A stretch of 64,000 bases of DNA from Coriobacteriaceae bacterium (GTDB taxonomy: Bacteria; Actinomycetota; Coriobacteriia; Coriobacteriales; Coriobacteriaceae), in NCBI GenBank assembly GCA_902363125.1, contig CABIZD010000008.1, positions 27,402-91,401 of the forward strand, given 5' to 3'. The stretch's first letter is position 1; each line of letters begins with the position of its first letter. The position numbers and the translations under genes were made by a program. Shown here piece after piece: positions 48,779 to 61,400 of this stretch. The notes beneath the pieces were generated by a model, which saw only the letters and a list, made by a program, of their open reading frames with translations, did not search any database and was not told the DNA's origin.

Positions 48779-49798
48779 TTACTCGGTATCCTTCATGGGC
48801 GGCATGGGCTTCCAGTCGGGATCCTTGATGATCTTGCGGGCATCCTTCATGCCGCGGCGCAGCGCCGGAATGCCGGTCTTAAAGCATTTGTCGACCGCGG
48901 CCAGCCGAATGAATTCCTTGCAGAAGGTTGCGGCATTGCCCAAGCGGAACAGCATGGGGTGGTAGTCACCGTAGATCTGCATATAGCGAGCGAGGAAGCC
49001 TCGGTTGCGCATGATGTAGTAGCGGTTGGTGTCGCTCGTGGAGTTGAGCTGTCGTTTGCCGGCGATGTCCCAGTTAGAGACGGCGCGGGCGCGCTTGAGC
49101 ACCACGTCGGCAACAACGGCGGCGGGGAAGTGCTGGCTGGCCACGTAGCCATAGCAGGCATCGTCGCCGTAGATAAAGAAACGCGCGTCGGGCAGGCCAA
49201 TCTTGTCGACCACGCGGCGCGAGAACATGCCGCCCTCAAAGCACAGCTGGTTCATGGCGCGGTAGCCCTCGGGACCCAGATCCCACTTGGCGATGGGGTT
49301 AGGGATGCCGAGCGAAAGGATGAGCTGGTACTGCCAAAAGAAAGCGCCGCCGTCAAAGTCCAGGCGCGAACCCTGGATGACATCGTAGCGGTCGGTCCAC
49401 TTGGCAAGACGCTCGATGCCTTCGGGGATGACGAGCACGTCGTCGTCCATCACCCAGAACCACTGGGCGCCCAGGTCGTAGGCGCATTTGGTGCCGGCGG
49501 AGAAGCCGCCCGCACCGCCGCCGTTTTCGAGCTGCGGGGCGTAGATGACACGGTCGGTGCCGCCCTGCGCGTCGGGCTGCTCGGTGTCGATGCCCCACAG
49601 GTTGGCCAGGCGCTCGTTGAATGCGGTGCACATGGCCTCGGTCTCGCGCGAATTCTCGTTATCGACAATCACGATGCGCCAGGGCGTTGCCGTGAGCTCG
49701 GTCATAGAGTCGAACAAGTTGGCCAGGAGTTCCTGGCGCTTGTACGTAACGACGACGATGGCGAGCTTATCGATGGGAGCGGGAAGGGTTGAAGGCAT
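48779..49798 (-). CDS. Family 2 glycosyltransferase, galactofuranosyltransferase-like
   Basis: 339 residues from the ATG at 49798. GT-A fold: VVVTYKRQELLANLFDSM, IVIVDNENSRETE, GGAGGFSAGTKCAYDLGA, and the metal-binding VMDDDVLV. RFFIYGDDACYGYVASQHF matches GlfT1-type galactofuranosyltransferases. UDP-galactopyranose mutase is encoded 5 kb away, which supports UDP-Galf as donor. Transcribed away from the next four glycosyltransferase genes. Confidence 0.82.
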   Translation of the reverse strand: MPSTLPAPIDKLAIVVVTYKRQELLANLFDSMTELTATPWRIVIVDNENSRETEAMCTAFNERLANLWGIDTEQPDAQGGTDRVIYAPQLENGGGAGGFSAGTKCAYDLGAQWFWVMDDDVLVIPEGIERLAKWTDRYDVIQGSRLDFDGGAFFWQYQLILSLGIPNPIAKWDLGPEGYRAMNQLCFEGGMFSRRVVDKIGLPDARFFIYGDDACYGYVASQHFPAAVVADVVLKRARAVSNWDIAGKRQLNSTSDTNRYYIMRNRGFLARYMQIYGDYHPMLFRLGNAATFCKEFIRLAAVDKCFKTGIPALRRGMKDARKIIKDPDWKPMPPMKDTE

Positions 49799-50054
49799 GG
49801 GGCAATATATCCTTTCACGCGCGGCGGGCGAGCGCTGCACGGAAGCTATCGAATACGTCCTTGGGACTGTCCTATTGTAAAGGCTCGGCGCACCTTAGCG
49901 GCAAGCTTTGAATAAAACGCAGGAACCTGCCATGGGCCCGCCGCATGACGTGGGGCTGCTTTGCCCGCAAGAGGCTCCATAGATTATATAAACGCCCGCT
50001 GGCACGCTGACCCTTTGATACCATGAAACGACAGGTATTTCCTAAGGAGCACAT

Positions 50055-51158
50055 TTGTCTACTAACGCCTCTGGCAGCCCTGTTCTGTCGCTGCTTATTC
50101 CCATTTACAATGTTCAGCGCTACCTGCGCGAGTGTCTCGATTCCGCCCTGGCGCAGACGCTCAAGGATATTGAGATCGTCTGCATTAACGACGGGTCGAC
50201 CGACAACTCGCCGGCGATTATCCGCGAGTATATGGAGCGCGATAGGCGCGTCAAGATGATCGACAAGGCCAACAGCGGCTACGGCGACTCGATGAACCAC
50301 GGTCTGGAGATGGCGCGTGGCAAGTACGTTGGCATCTTGGAGTCCGATGACTTTATGGCGCCCGACGCACTCGAAAAGCTTGTCTCGGCCGCCGATAGCA
50401 ATAATGCCGACTTTGCGAAGGCGAACTTTGATTTCTACTGGTCTAAGCCCGAGGAGCGCCGTTCGCTGCACGAGATGTTTAAGGCCAAGGACTGCGGTAA
50501 GCCGGTGCACCCGAGCGACACGACGCAGTTCTTTAAGCAGAAACCGTCGATTTGGTCGGCTGTGTACCGTCGCGATTTTCTTGAGCGCAACGGCATCAAG
50601 TTCTTGCCGACTCCGGGAGCATCCTTTCAGGACACGTCGTTTGCCTTTAAGGTGATTGCCTGCGCCGACAAGGCCGTTTACCTGCACGATGCCGTGCTTT
50701 CGTATCGTCAGGACAACGAGAACTCCTCGGTCAATTCTTCGGCTAAGGTCTTTTGCGTCAATACCGAGTATGCCGAGATTGAGCGTTGGATTCGTGAGGA
50801 TTATGCCCGCGACCACGTATGCGGCGATGTCGCGCGCATGCTCAAGTTCAATCAGCTCATTAAGTACGATTCGTACATGTGGAACTACGTGCGCCTGGCG
50901 CCTAAGTTCTATAAGGAGTTCCTGGTTCAGATGGCCAAGGAGTTCCAAGCGGCCTTGGACGCCGGGGACTTTTCGCTTGACGACCTCAAGCCGTGGAAGC
51001 GCGCGAATCTCGCTGCCATCCTCAAAGATCCTGAGGGCTGGGTTGACGAGCATCCGAGTTTTGCGACGGATGGTGCCTTGGGGCGTGCTAAGTATTACGC
51101 CTCGGTTGGAGGTCCAGGCGTGGTCGCCGCCTTCCTCTTCGAATCGCTGAGGGGGTAG
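50055..51158 (+). CDS. Family 2 glycosyltransferase
   Basis: 367 residues from a TTG after TAAGGAGCAC. GT-A motifs: SLLIPIYNVQRYLRECLDSA, IVCINDGSTDNSP, DKANSGYGDSMNHGLEMARG and the metal site LESDDF. The C-terminal part has QKPSIWSAVYRRDFLERNGI and YRQDNENSSVNS. Close paralog of the gene at 52280. Likely builds a surface polysaccharide. Confidence 0.88.
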   Translation: MSTNASGSPVLSLLIPIYNVQRYLRECLDSALAQTLKDIEIVCINDGSTDNSPAIIREYMERDRRVKMIDKANSGYGDSMNHGLEMARGKYVGILESDDFMAPDALEKLVSAADSNNADFAKANFDFYWSKPEERRSLHEMFKAKDCGKPVHPSDTTQFFKQKPSIWSAVYRRDFLERNGIKFLPTPGASFQDTSFAFKVIACADKAVYLHDAVLSYRQDNENSSVNSSAKVFCVNTEYAEIERWIREDYARDHVCGDVARMLKFNQLIKYDSYMWNYVRLAPKFYKEFLVQMAKEFQAALDAGDFSLDDLKPWKRANLAAILKDPEGWVDEHPSFATDGALGRAKYYASVGGPGVVAAFLFESLRG

Positions 51159-51164
51159 GTCGGC

Positions 51165-52205
51165 ATGGGAGAGGCCTCGTGTCCTAAAGCTACCATTGTC
51201 GTTCCCGTTTACAACTCTGCGCGCTCCATTCAGCGATGCCTCGATTCGCTGCTGGCCCAGTCCGAGCGCTCGATTCAGGTTGTCTGCGTCAACGACGGTT
51301 CGACTGATGATTCGTTGAACGTGTTGCACCTGATCGCGCAGGCCGACGATCGCGTACTGGTGATTGACCAGGAAAACGCGGGCGTCTCGTGCGCTCGAAA
51401 TGCCGGTATCGATGCCGCCGAGGGCGAGACCGTCTTCTTTGTGGACGCTGACGATTACATTGATGCCCAGACGGTCGAGCGCGTGCTGCATGCCATGGAG
51501 TCTGCAGATGCCGAGGCCGCCGTCTTTGGCGGCGTCTGTGAACCTGCCGATGCTGCCCCCAAACGCGTCCAGCAACTCATGAGCCCCAAAGCCGGTACCT
51601 TCGGCGCCCGTGATCCCCAACTGCTGTTCCATTCGAATGCGCAGCCCTATGCCTGCCGTGCGGCTTTTTCGTGCGAGCTGCTCAATCGCGAAGGCATTCG
51701 CTTCGCCCCCGGTTTGGCTTTGGGCGAGGACGTCGTCTTCCAATTTGCGGCTTATGCGCTTGCCCGCAGGACCGTCGTCATGCCGGACAAGTTCTACCAC
51801 TACGTGATGGAGAGCGAATCGGCGACGCACGAGTTCAACAGTGCCGAGGCTCGTGCCAAAAAGCTTGACGCCCACATGAGGATGCTCGAGGAGGTCTTGG
51901 AGGACTGGGCGGCCTACGGTCTTTTAGACCTGTGTCCCGGCGAGCTGATAACTTGGATTTTGGACCTAATTGTGTTCGACCTGGCGCGTTTGGATGCCGA
52001 TGACTTCCATCGCGTGGCGGCTCGCGTCAACATGGACCTCGCGACGTTTTTGGGAACGGCGTGGGCGGATATGCCTGCTAAGGGCGCTGTTCGCCGTGTT
52101 GCCCACAAGCTCGTTGTGGCGACCTCGGGCGTTTCGATGGCAGACGCCACGCTGTTCTATCTTTCGACTCGCGGTCTCAAAGCTTGCCTGGAGCGCTTTA
52201 TCTAA
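51165..52205 (+). CDS. Family 2 glycosyltransferase
   Basis: 346 residues, 6 bases after the previous gene. Motifs: TIVVPVYNSARSIQRCLDSL, VVCVNDGSTDDSL, DQENAGVSCARNAGIDAAEG and FFVDADDYID (DxD). It differs from its neighbours in the acceptor half, so it probably adds a different sugar. Confidence 0.88.
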   Translation: MGEASCPKATIVVPVYNSARSIQRCLDSLLAQSERSIQVVCVNDGSTDDSLNVLHLIAQADDRVLVIDQENAGVSCARNAGIDAAEGETVFFVDADDYIDAQTVERVLHAMESADAEAAVFGGVCEPADAAPKRVQQLMSPKAGTFGARDPQLLFHSNAQPYACRAAFSCELLNREGIRFAPGLALGEDVVFQFAAYALARRTVVMPDKFYHYVMESESATHEFNSAEARAKKLDAHMRMLEEVLEDWAAYGLLDLCPGELITWILDLIVFDLARLDADDFHRVAARVNMDLATFLGTAWADMPAKGAVRRVAHKLVVATSGVSMADATLFYLSTRGLKACLERFI

Positions 52206-52279
52206 TTCCAAGCGTTATCGCCCGCCGCAACTCGGCTGCTAAAATAACCCTGTTACACGCTATTCAACAGGAGGTTCTC

Positions 52280-53398
52280 TTGCAGAACTCTGATACCCCT
52301 AAAGTTTCGCTGCTTGTCCCTATTTGGAATGTCGAACGCTACCTGCGCGAGTGCCTCGATTCCGCCGTGGCACAGACGCTCGAGGACATCGAGATCATTT
52401 GCATCAACGACGGCTCTACCGATAGCTCGCCGGATATCATTCGCGAGTGCATGGAGCGCGATTCTCGTGTGAAGATGATCGACAAAGCCAATAGTGGCTA
52501 TGGGGACTCGATGAACCGTGGCCTGGAGATGGCTCGCGGCGAGTACGTGGGCATTCTGGAGTCCGATGACTTTATGTTTGAGGATTCGCTCCAAAAGCTG
52601 GTCGCCAAGGCCGATGCCGAGCATGCCGATGTCGTAAAGGGCGATTTCTACCTGTATTGGTCCACGCCCGGCGAGCGCCGCGAGCTCTTTGGAATCATCG
52701 ATGAGTACATGACTGGCGCCGCGTATCGTCCTGCCGATCGTCCCGGCATTTTTTACCGCAAGCCTTCTATATGGTCGGCCATCTATCGTCGTGCGTTCCT
52801 TAAAGACAATCAGATTCGTTTCCTTCCCACGCCGGGGGCATCGTATCAGGATGCGGGCTTTAACTTTAAGGTCTGGGCGTGTGCCGATCGTGCCGCGTTT
52901 ATTTCGGATCCCATTTTGTGCTATCGACAGGACAACGAGAAGAGCTCCGTTAATTCGCCCAACAAGGTGTTTTGTGTGTGCGACGAATATGCCGAGATGC
53001 AGCGCTTTTTGGATGAGCGACCCGAGCTCAAGGCTCAACTACAGGGCATTTTAATGCGCATGAAGGTGGATACGTACCGTTGGAATGATGAACGCCTGGT
53101 CGATGAACTGCGCGAGCAATTTTGGGAGAAGGCATCGCCCGAGCTCAAGGCCGACTGGGATGCCGGCCGCTTTGACCTGTCGCTGTTTGATCCGCGTGGC
53201 GAGACCGACTTGCGCCTGATGGTCAAGTCGCCCCGTGCCTATATCGATTCACGCTTTGATTTTAAGAAGCCGGGCAAGCTCAATACGTTTAAGCACTACT
53301 TTAAGATCGGCGGCCTGCCGCTGGTTTGGCGCGTGCTGACGTATCAGCGCGCCTACGGCGACAACCCGCATCCCGATGACGTGCCGGCCCCACAGTAG
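52280..53398 (+). CDS. Family 2 glycosyltransferase, paralog of 50055-51158
   Basis: 372 residues from a TTG with CAGGAGG upstream. It shares long stretches with the first gene (ECLDSAVAQTLEDIEIICIN, IDKANSGYGDSMNRGLEMAR, YVGILESDDFM, QKSSVNS-type YRQDNEKSSVNSPNKVFCV), so the two arose by duplication. The C-terminal region differs (FKKPGKLNTFKHYFKIGG). Confidence 0.88.
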   Translation: MQNSDTPKVSLLVPIWNVERYLRECLDSAVAQTLEDIEIICINDGSTDSSPDIIRECMERDSRVKMIDKANSGYGDSMNRGLEMARGEYVGILESDDFMFEDSLQKLVAKADAEHADVVKGDFYLYWSTPGERRELFGIIDEYMTGAAYRPADRPGIFYRKPSIWSAIYRRAFLKDNQIRFLPTPGASYQDAGFNFKVWACADRAAFISDPILCYRQDNEKSSVNSPNKVFCVCDEYAEMQRFLDERPELKAQLQGILMRMKVDTYRWNDERLVDELREQFWEKASPELKADWDAGRFDLSLFDPRGETDLRLMVKSPRAYIDSRFDFKKPGKLNTFKHYFKIGGLPLVWRVLTYQRAYGDNPHPDDVPAPQ

Positions 53399-53410
53399 GA
53401 GCGCGTGACT

Positions 53411-54478
53411 ATGGCTACACCTAAGATTTCCGTCGTCGTTCCCATCTATAAGGTAGAGCTGTGCCTGGCCTGGTGCCTGGACGCTCTGCTTGCGCAGGAC
53501 ATGCCCGATTGGGAAGGCGTGCTGATCAACGATGGCTCACCGGATGGGTCGCGCGATATCGCTGCTGCCTACTGCGAAAAGGATGCGCGCTTTACGCTGG
53601 TCGATAAGCCCAACGGCGGCCTGTCGAGCGCGCGCAACGCGGGTATCGCTGCATCCACGGCGCCTATTGTTGCGTTCTTGGACTCCGACGATCGCTTTAC
53701 GCCCGATGCATGCCGCGTGATCGTCGATGCGTTTGAGCGCGAGAACTGCGACGTTTTAACCTTTGGCGCGAACCCGTATCCGCTGGAGGCGGGGTACCCG
53801 TGGCTCAACCATGTGCTGAGCCCACGCGATGTGTTGTTTGAGGGTTATAGCTTCGACCTGCTGTTTAAGGAAGCATCTCGCCCGTTTGCGTGGCGCACTG
53901 CCTGCAGGCGCGCGTTCTTGTTGGACAACAGGATCGTGTTTGATGAGACCGTCAAGTATGGCGAGGATCAGGTCTTTGACTTTGCCGTGTATGGCCGCTC
54001 GCGCAAGACCGCGCTTATCTCCAACAAACTGTATGACTACCGCGTGGCGCGCAAGGGTTCGCTCATGGACACCATGCGCTATGACGACGAAACGCGTCTG
54101 CTAGAGCACGTGAAGATTTACTCCGCGGTGCTGAATGATTGGCATCGCGATGGGCTTGATGCCCAGCATGCGGACGACCTGGCATATTTCCTGTGCGATC
54201 TGGTGTTGTACGACGCACTCAGGTTGCTGGGTTCGGACTGCGGCAGGGTGTTTGCCGCCGCCGCCGCTGCGCTCGCCGGTTCTCCTGTGGGCAGTGATGC
54301 CGCGCTCGCACAGTGCGCACCTTCGGTTGCTGCCATGGTGCGTGCGGCGCTTGCCAGCGAGGCCCCCAATGGCCGTACGTGTAAACAGCTCATGTTCGAT
54401 TACGATGTCCTGAGGGTTGGGCGCCTTCGTGCCTGCAAGCGCATGGCGGCGAACGCCCTGGGAAAGCGAGAAGTGTAG
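53411..54478 (+). CDS. Family 2 glycosyltransferase
   Basis: 355 residues; the ATG at 53411 is nine bases from AGGAG (a GTG at 53405 is too close). Motifs: ISVVVPIYKVELCLAWCLDA, VLINDGSPDGSRDIA, DKPNGGLSSARNAGIAAST and VAFLDSDDRF (DxD). Fourth gene in the rightward glycosyltransferase operon. Confidence 0.88.
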   Translation: MATPKISVVVPIYKVELCLAWCLDALLAQDMPDWEGVLINDGSPDGSRDIAAAYCEKDARFTLVDKPNGGLSSARNAGIAASTAPIVAFLDSDDRFTPDACRVIVDAFERENCDVLTFGANPYPLEAGYPWLNHVLSPRDVLFEGYSFDLLFKEASRPFAWRTACRRAFLLDNRIVFDETVKYGEDQVFDFAVYGRSRKTALISNKLYDYRVARKGSLMDTMRYDDETRLLEHVKIYSAVLNDWHRDGLDAQHADDLAYFLCDLVLYDALRLLGSDCGRVFAAAAAALAGSPVGSDAALAQCAPSVAAMVRAALASEAPNGRTCKQLMFDYDVLRVGRLRACKRMAANALGKREV

Positions 54479-54526
54479 ATGAGTATCTAGGTTGAATAGC
54501 GCTACGTCCTCGCGTTCAAGTTCGCA

Positions 54527-54557
54527 TAAAAAGGCGGAGCGCCGAAGCACCCCGCCT
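54527..54557 (-). terminator. Terminator of glf
   Basis: AGGCGG/CCGCCT arms around a 14-base loop, followed leftward by five T; it separates convergent genes. Confidence 0.75.
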
Positions 54558-54587
54558 GTACGCGTTGTCGTTGTGGGCCGGCGCCCC

Positions 54588-55712
54588 TTACGCCTGCGTG
54601 GGCTCCACGCCTAGCTCGGCGCGCACCACGTCGAACGCGGCCGCCACGGCTTTGTCCATGTCGTAGTACTTGTAGCCGCCCAGGCGACCGGCGAACACCA
54701 CGCGGCCCTCGCTCGCGGCCAGCTCGGCGTACTTCTCGTAGAGCGCGGAGTTGCGGGCGTCGTTGATGGGGTAGTACGGCTCGTCGCCCGGCTTCCAGTC
54801 AGCCGGGTACTCGCGCGTCACGATGGTGGTCTCCTGCTGGCCAAACTCGAAGTGCTTGTGCTCGATGATGCGCGTGTAGGGTACCTCGCGCTCGGTGTAG
54901 TTCACCACGGCGACGCCCTGGTGGTCGTGCTCGTCGAGCTGCTCGGACTCAAAGCGCAGCGAGCGGTACTCGAGCGTGCCCAGCTTGTAGTCGTAGAACG
55001 CGTCGATGGGGCCGCAGTAGATCACGCGGTCCGCGATGTCGGGCTCGGCTGCCACGAGCTCGGCGTACTCCACGCCGCAGCGGACCTCGGTGCCCTCGAG
55101 CATGTTCTCGATCATCTTGGTGTAACCGCCCATGGGAATGCCCTGGTAGCGGTCGTTGAAGTAGTTGTTGTCGTAGGTGAAGCGGCACGGCAGGCGGCGG
55201 ATGATGCTCGCCGGCAGCTCGGTGCAGTCGCGGCCCCACTGCTTCTCGGTGTAGCCCTTCACGAGCTTCTCGAAGATGTCGCGACCCACGAGCGAGAGCG
55301 CCTGCTCCTCGAGGTTGGCCGGCTCGCCGATGCCCTCGGCGGCGATCTGCTCATCGATTTTAGCGCGCGCGTCGGCGGGCTTCACCACGCCGGGCCACAT
55401 CTTGGAGAAGGTGTTCATGTTGAACGGCATGTTGTACACCTCGCCCTTGTAGTAGGCCACGGGCGAGTTGATGTAGTTGTTGAACTCTGCGAAGCAGTTC
55501 ACGTAGTCCCACACGTCACGCATGGAGGTGTGGAAGATGTGCGCGCCGTACATGTGCACGTTGATGCCGTCGATGTCCTTGGTGTAGATGTTGCCGGCCA
55601 CGTGGTCGCGACGGTCGATGACCAGGCAGGCCTTGCCGGCGCGGCGGGCCTCGTGGGCAAAAATCGCACCGGTGATGCCGGCGCCAACAACGAGGTAATC
55701 GTACTGGGACAT
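54588..55712 (-). CDS. glf: UDP-galactopyranose mutase
   Basis: 374 residues, normal for the family, from the ATG at 55712. FAD motif DYLVVGAGITGAIFAHEARR, then DHVAGNIYTK, HMYGAHIFHTS, GYTEKQWGRDCTELP and the C-terminal GRLGGYKYYDMDKAV. Converts UDP-galactopyranose to UDP-galactofuranose in the cytoplasm, the donor for galactofuranose-containing surface polymers. Fits the nearby GlfT1-like gene. Confidence 0.95.
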   Translation of the reverse strand: MSQYDYLVVGAGITGAIFAHEARRAGKACLVIDRRDHVAGNIYTKDIDGINVHMYGAHIFHTSMRDVWDYVNCFAEFNNYINSPVAYYKGEVYNMPFNMNTFSKMWPGVVKPADARAKIDEQIAAEGIGEPANLEEQALSLVGRDIFEKLVKGYTEKQWGRDCTELPASIIRRLPCRFTYDNNYFNDRYQGIPMGGYTKMIENMLEGTEVRCGVEYAELVAAEPDIADRVIYCGPIDAFYDYKLGTLEYRSLRFESEQLDEHDHQGVAVVNYTEREVPYTRIIEHKHFEFGQQETTIVTREYPADWKPGDEPYYPINDARNSALYEKYAELAASEGRVVFAGRLGGYKYYDMDKAVAAAFDVVRAELGVEPTQA

Positions 55713-55883
55713 AGGTGTGACTCCGTTTCTTGTGCATGCGGGCACAGCGCTCGCACGTGGGGATGCGTGGGCATTCTATCAGGAGCATGTATGTTGCGCG
55801 TGGAGAGAGTGCCGGCGGGACCCCCCTTCTCGCTTGCATCTGCTATATGAAGGAACGTCGATTCTGGTATTTGAGCGAAGGCG

Positions 55884-56828
55884 CTACGCGATGAAATTCT
55901 CCACCAGCGCAACCATGGAGTCCTTCTCGCTTGGGTCGGAGAGGGCGATCATGAGCGTCATGGCCGCGAGCGCGTTACCTTCCACAAGGAGCCTTTCGCC
56001 GTTGCGCAGTATCCCGTTCTTGTCGAGGAAGTGAATGAAGAGCGCCGCCGCAGACCGCTTGTTTCCATCGAGGAACGGATGGTCCTTCACTACGAGGTAG
56101 AGAAGGTTGGCGGCCTTTGATTGAACGGAGGGATATAGGTCTTGGTCTCCAAAGCCCTGATAGAGGCTGCTGATGATTCCGGCGAACTGGTTGTCCCGCT
56201 CCCGTCCGAATAGGCCGGATGACGAGTAGAACGGCAGGCTTCGCACCACGTCGAGGGCCTCCGCGTAGTCGAGCTTCCAGGCGGGGGCGCTGCCTTGGGG
56301 CGCCTGAAGCCTCCCCGTATCGTATTCGTCGAGCAGGGTAAGGCTTGGAAGGTACTTCTGCAGCACCTCTGCCGCGCCGGAGAGCTCCGGCGTGCTTGAT
56401 CGCTCGAGGACTTTGAAGACCGTCCCGAGCGCCTCGAGCCTTTTTTGGTTGATGGAGTAGCCCTGCAGGAGGTGCTGTTTGAGCACTCCGTTTGCCCATC
56501 GGCGGAAGTACACGCCCTGCTGGGACTTCACACGGTAGCCGACCGAGATGATCATGTCGAGGTTGTAGTGCTCGACCTGGCGCTTGACCGTCCTCGTGCC
56601 CTCCAAACGAACTATTTCAAAAAATGAAATAGTTCGAATTCCGGCAAGCTCCTCCTTCGCTGCGGAATGAATGTGCTTGGAGATAGTCGGCACTCCGCGC
56701 CCGAACAGCGTCGCCATCTGCTGCTGGGTCAGCCAAACCGTATCGCCGTCGACGCGCACGTCAAGGTGGACTGCGTGGTCGGGGTCCTCGTACAAAGCGA
56801 TCTGCTGGCTTGTGTTGGAATTGTCCAT
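55884..56828 (-). CDS. RhuM-domain / Fic-Doc fusion protein
   Basis: 314 residues. The N-terminal half has the RhuM pattern (VWLTQQQMATLFGRGVPTIS; HYNLDMIISVGYRVKS; FRRWANGVLKQHLLQGY). The C-terminal half has a Doc/Fic core HPFLDGNKRSAAALF at about 250-264. The NKR ending and missing second Gly-Arg make it closer to Doc than to AMP-transferring Fic enzymes. A toxin or phage-defence role is inferred; no separate antitoxin gene is obvious, so the RhuM part may regulate it. Inserted in the polysaccharide cluster. Confidence 0.85.
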   Translation of the reverse strand: MDNSNTSQQIALYEDPDHAVHLDVRVDGDTVWLTQQQMATLFGRGVPTISKHIHSAAKEELAGIRTISFFEIVRLEGTRTVKRQVEHYNLDMIISVGYRVKSQQGVYFRRWANGVLKQHLLQGYSINQKRLEALGTVFKVLERSSTPELSGAAEVLQKYLPSLTLLDEYDTGRLQAPQGSAPAWKLDYAEALDVVRSLPFYSSSGLFGRERDNQFAGIISSLYQGFGDQDLYPSVQSKAANLLYLVVKDHPFLDGNKRSAAALFIHFLDKNGILRNGERLLVEGNALAAMTLMIALSDPSEKDSMVALVENFIA

Positions 56829-58336
<1,508 letters not shown>

Positions 58337-58441
58337 TCTTATTTACCTTTCGGGGCCTAGCCGTTGCTATTCACGAATCTCTTGTCGACGAGGAATCCTT
58401 CCTAGCATAAAGTGTAATTAACTTCGCGAGAGGGGACAGTT

Positions 58442-61400
58442 ATGGGCAATCGGAAAGCCTTATTAGTTTCGTTGGCTAGTTCGCTTCTGCTGGGAATCTA
58501 TCTTGTTCCTGCGTTTGCTGAAGATGCTGCGATTTCTAATCAAAATGAAAACCCTTCTATAGCTGTTGAACAGTTGAACGTGTCTGATGGTATATCCAGC
58601 ACCGATTTGGTCACAGATGAGGAATCCGATGCGGCGACGTCGGGTTCGGCTGGCGCTACTACGCCGGAGAAGCTCAAGTCTGTCTATGATCTCGCTTCTG
58701 AACATGTCGACGATCTTGCGGACGGCCTGTACACACTTGGTTCATCGGTTAACGGTAAGTTTGTGCTGGATGTTCCTGGTGGAACGGCAAGTGCCGGTAA
58801 AAAACTGCAGCTGTACGGAGTCAACAATACGGATGCTCAGGTCTGGCGTGTGTCTCATGACCAGAACGGCTTCGTTGTCATTTCGTCTGTCAAGGGCTGT
58901 ACGCTGGATGCTTCGGGCGGAAGTGCCAGTAACGGAAATCCTATTCAGCTCTGGTCTGATAACGGAACTCTTGCGCAGCGTTGGATTGCAATTAAGGAAA
59001 CCGACGGCAGCTTTACATTGATCTCGGCGCTCGATCAGTCGTTTGCTATTGATGTGGCGGGAGGGGCCGCCTCAAATGGTTCGGGCATTCAGCTGTATAA
59101 GGCAAACGGAACAGCTGCTCAGCGCTGGGTGCTAGCGCCAACAAAGACTGCGCAGCAACAACTCGACGAAAGGGCCGCGGCGCATCGCAATGACCTTTCC
59201 GACGGAACGTACGCCATTTTGGCCTCGAACGATTCGTTTGCGCTGAAGGTTTCCGGTGGGTCTCTGTCATTTAACAAGTTTGGCTATTCTGGCATTCAAA
59301 CGTTCGATGTCTCAACAACGGAGGACGGTTATCGCACCATTGCAATAAGTGGAACCACCGCGGTCCTAGATGCGGCTGGTGGCAGCGATGCCAATGGCAC
59401 GAGGCTGCAGTCTTACTCCGCCAATGGGACCAAGGCTCAGAAGTGGATTATTGAGAAAGACGGCGAGCGCTACTGTATTGTGTCGACTTTGAATGGGCAA
59501 AAAGTTGTCGACGTCCCTGGTGGATCAATTGCTTCTGGTGCGGGGCTCCAACTCTATAGCGCAAATGGAACGGCGGCTCAATCTTTCTACTTTGTTGATC
59601 CGAAGGCTGTCCGGGCAGAAATCGATAAGCTCGCTTCCGAGAACCGAGGGGTCATTGAGGACGGCGATTACGCTATTGTCGCGGGGCCTGTATCCTCGCG
59701 TATGGTTCTTGATGTCGCCGGCGGCTCGAAAGATAGCGGGGCGAATGTTCAGCTCTATCTATCGAATGCGACCTCTGCACAGCGGTGGACTATTATGCAT
59801 GACGACGGCGGTTACCTGACTATTACAAACGTTAAGTCGGGAAAGGTGCTTGATGTTTCTGCCGGCGTTGTTTCTCCGGGGACTAACGTTCAGCAATATT
59901 CGGCTTGCAGCGATGCGAACTATGCTCAGAAATGGATTGCGCTTCCAAATGGTGACGGCAGCGTTCGGCTTGTTTCTGCTGTTTGGCAACAACGCGCACT
60001 CGATGTTGCCGGCGGAACTCTGAAATCCCAAACGAATGTTCAGCTCTATACCTCGAATGGAACGGCTGCGCAGTGTTTCACATTTATTGCGGCAACTCCC
60101 GAGCCGGTTGGCCCCTGCGAGGACATTTTGAAAGATGCGGGCTGGTGCGTCATCTCGCCGTCTTCTAATAGCACCGTTGCGCTTGACGTTGCCGGCGGTT
60201 CATTAAGCAACGGCGGCAACGTTCAGACATATTCCTGCAACGGCACGCTATCTCAGCTTTTTAAGCCGGAGTATCACGATGGCTATTATGTCCTGCGTAA
60301 TGCTGGTTCTGGCAAAGTGCTTGATGTTGCGGCGGGCGATGTTGTGCCGGGCACGAATATCCAGCAGTGGGATGAATATCCCAATGACAATCAGCTGTTT
60401 AGTGTGGTTGGCAATAAAGATGGAAGCTATACATTCATCAATAAGGGCACGGGGCTCACGCTTGCTTTATCCGGCTCCAATGTGGTTGCCACTACGCCAG
60501 GGGACTCTGTCCAGACATCGTTTGTTTTGACCGAGCAAGAAGATTTGCTGAATGAGGGCATTTACGAGATATATCCGTCTGCAAATTCCTCTTATGTACT
60601 TGATGTTGCGGGAGGATCTGCAGACGCTGGCGCTAATGTCCAGCTGTATGCCTCCAATGGCTCTTTCGCTCAAAAATGGCTGCTTAAAAAGGTGGATGGA
60701 GCTAAGAACACCTATACGATTGAATCCGTATGTTCATCCAACAAGCTTGCTGCCTCGGGATCTAATGCTTGTACGACAACCTCGGCGGATACCAGGGCGC
60801 AGCAGTGGACGGTTCGAATTGACAATACCGGCATCGAGTTCGTTTCCGTGGATAATCAAAACCTATCGCTCGATGTGAAGGGCGGCAATTTCGCTTCGTC
60901 TTCCAATGTCCAAGTCTATACTTCAAACGATTCTGCAGCGCAGAGGTTCCGCCTTCGTTCGACTTCGGCGGATGTCGCAAACGGCACGTATTTTATCCGA
61001 ATGGCGTCTCGTGCAAACTCGGTCTTAGATGTTTCCGGTGGATCGTCTGCTGACGGCGCGAATGTGCAGATTTGGCAAAATAACGATACGGGTGCTCAAA
61101 AATGGAATTTCTCACGCAACGTTGATGGCTCTTACACAATCGTCAACGCCGCCAGTGGCAAAGCTCTTGATGTAAAAGATGCCGCTGCCTCCTCTGGGAC
61201 AAATATCCAACAATGGTCCAGAAACGGCAGTGCTACCCAGCGTTGGTATATTGAGTACGTATCCGGTGGCTTTAGATTGTCATCCGCCCTTAACACGGCA
61301 CTTGTTATTGATGTCTCTGGAGGAAATGCGGCAAACGGTACGAATGTTGCGCTATACGCGAGCAATGATTCAAAGGCGCAGCGGTTTACGTTCAAGGCAA

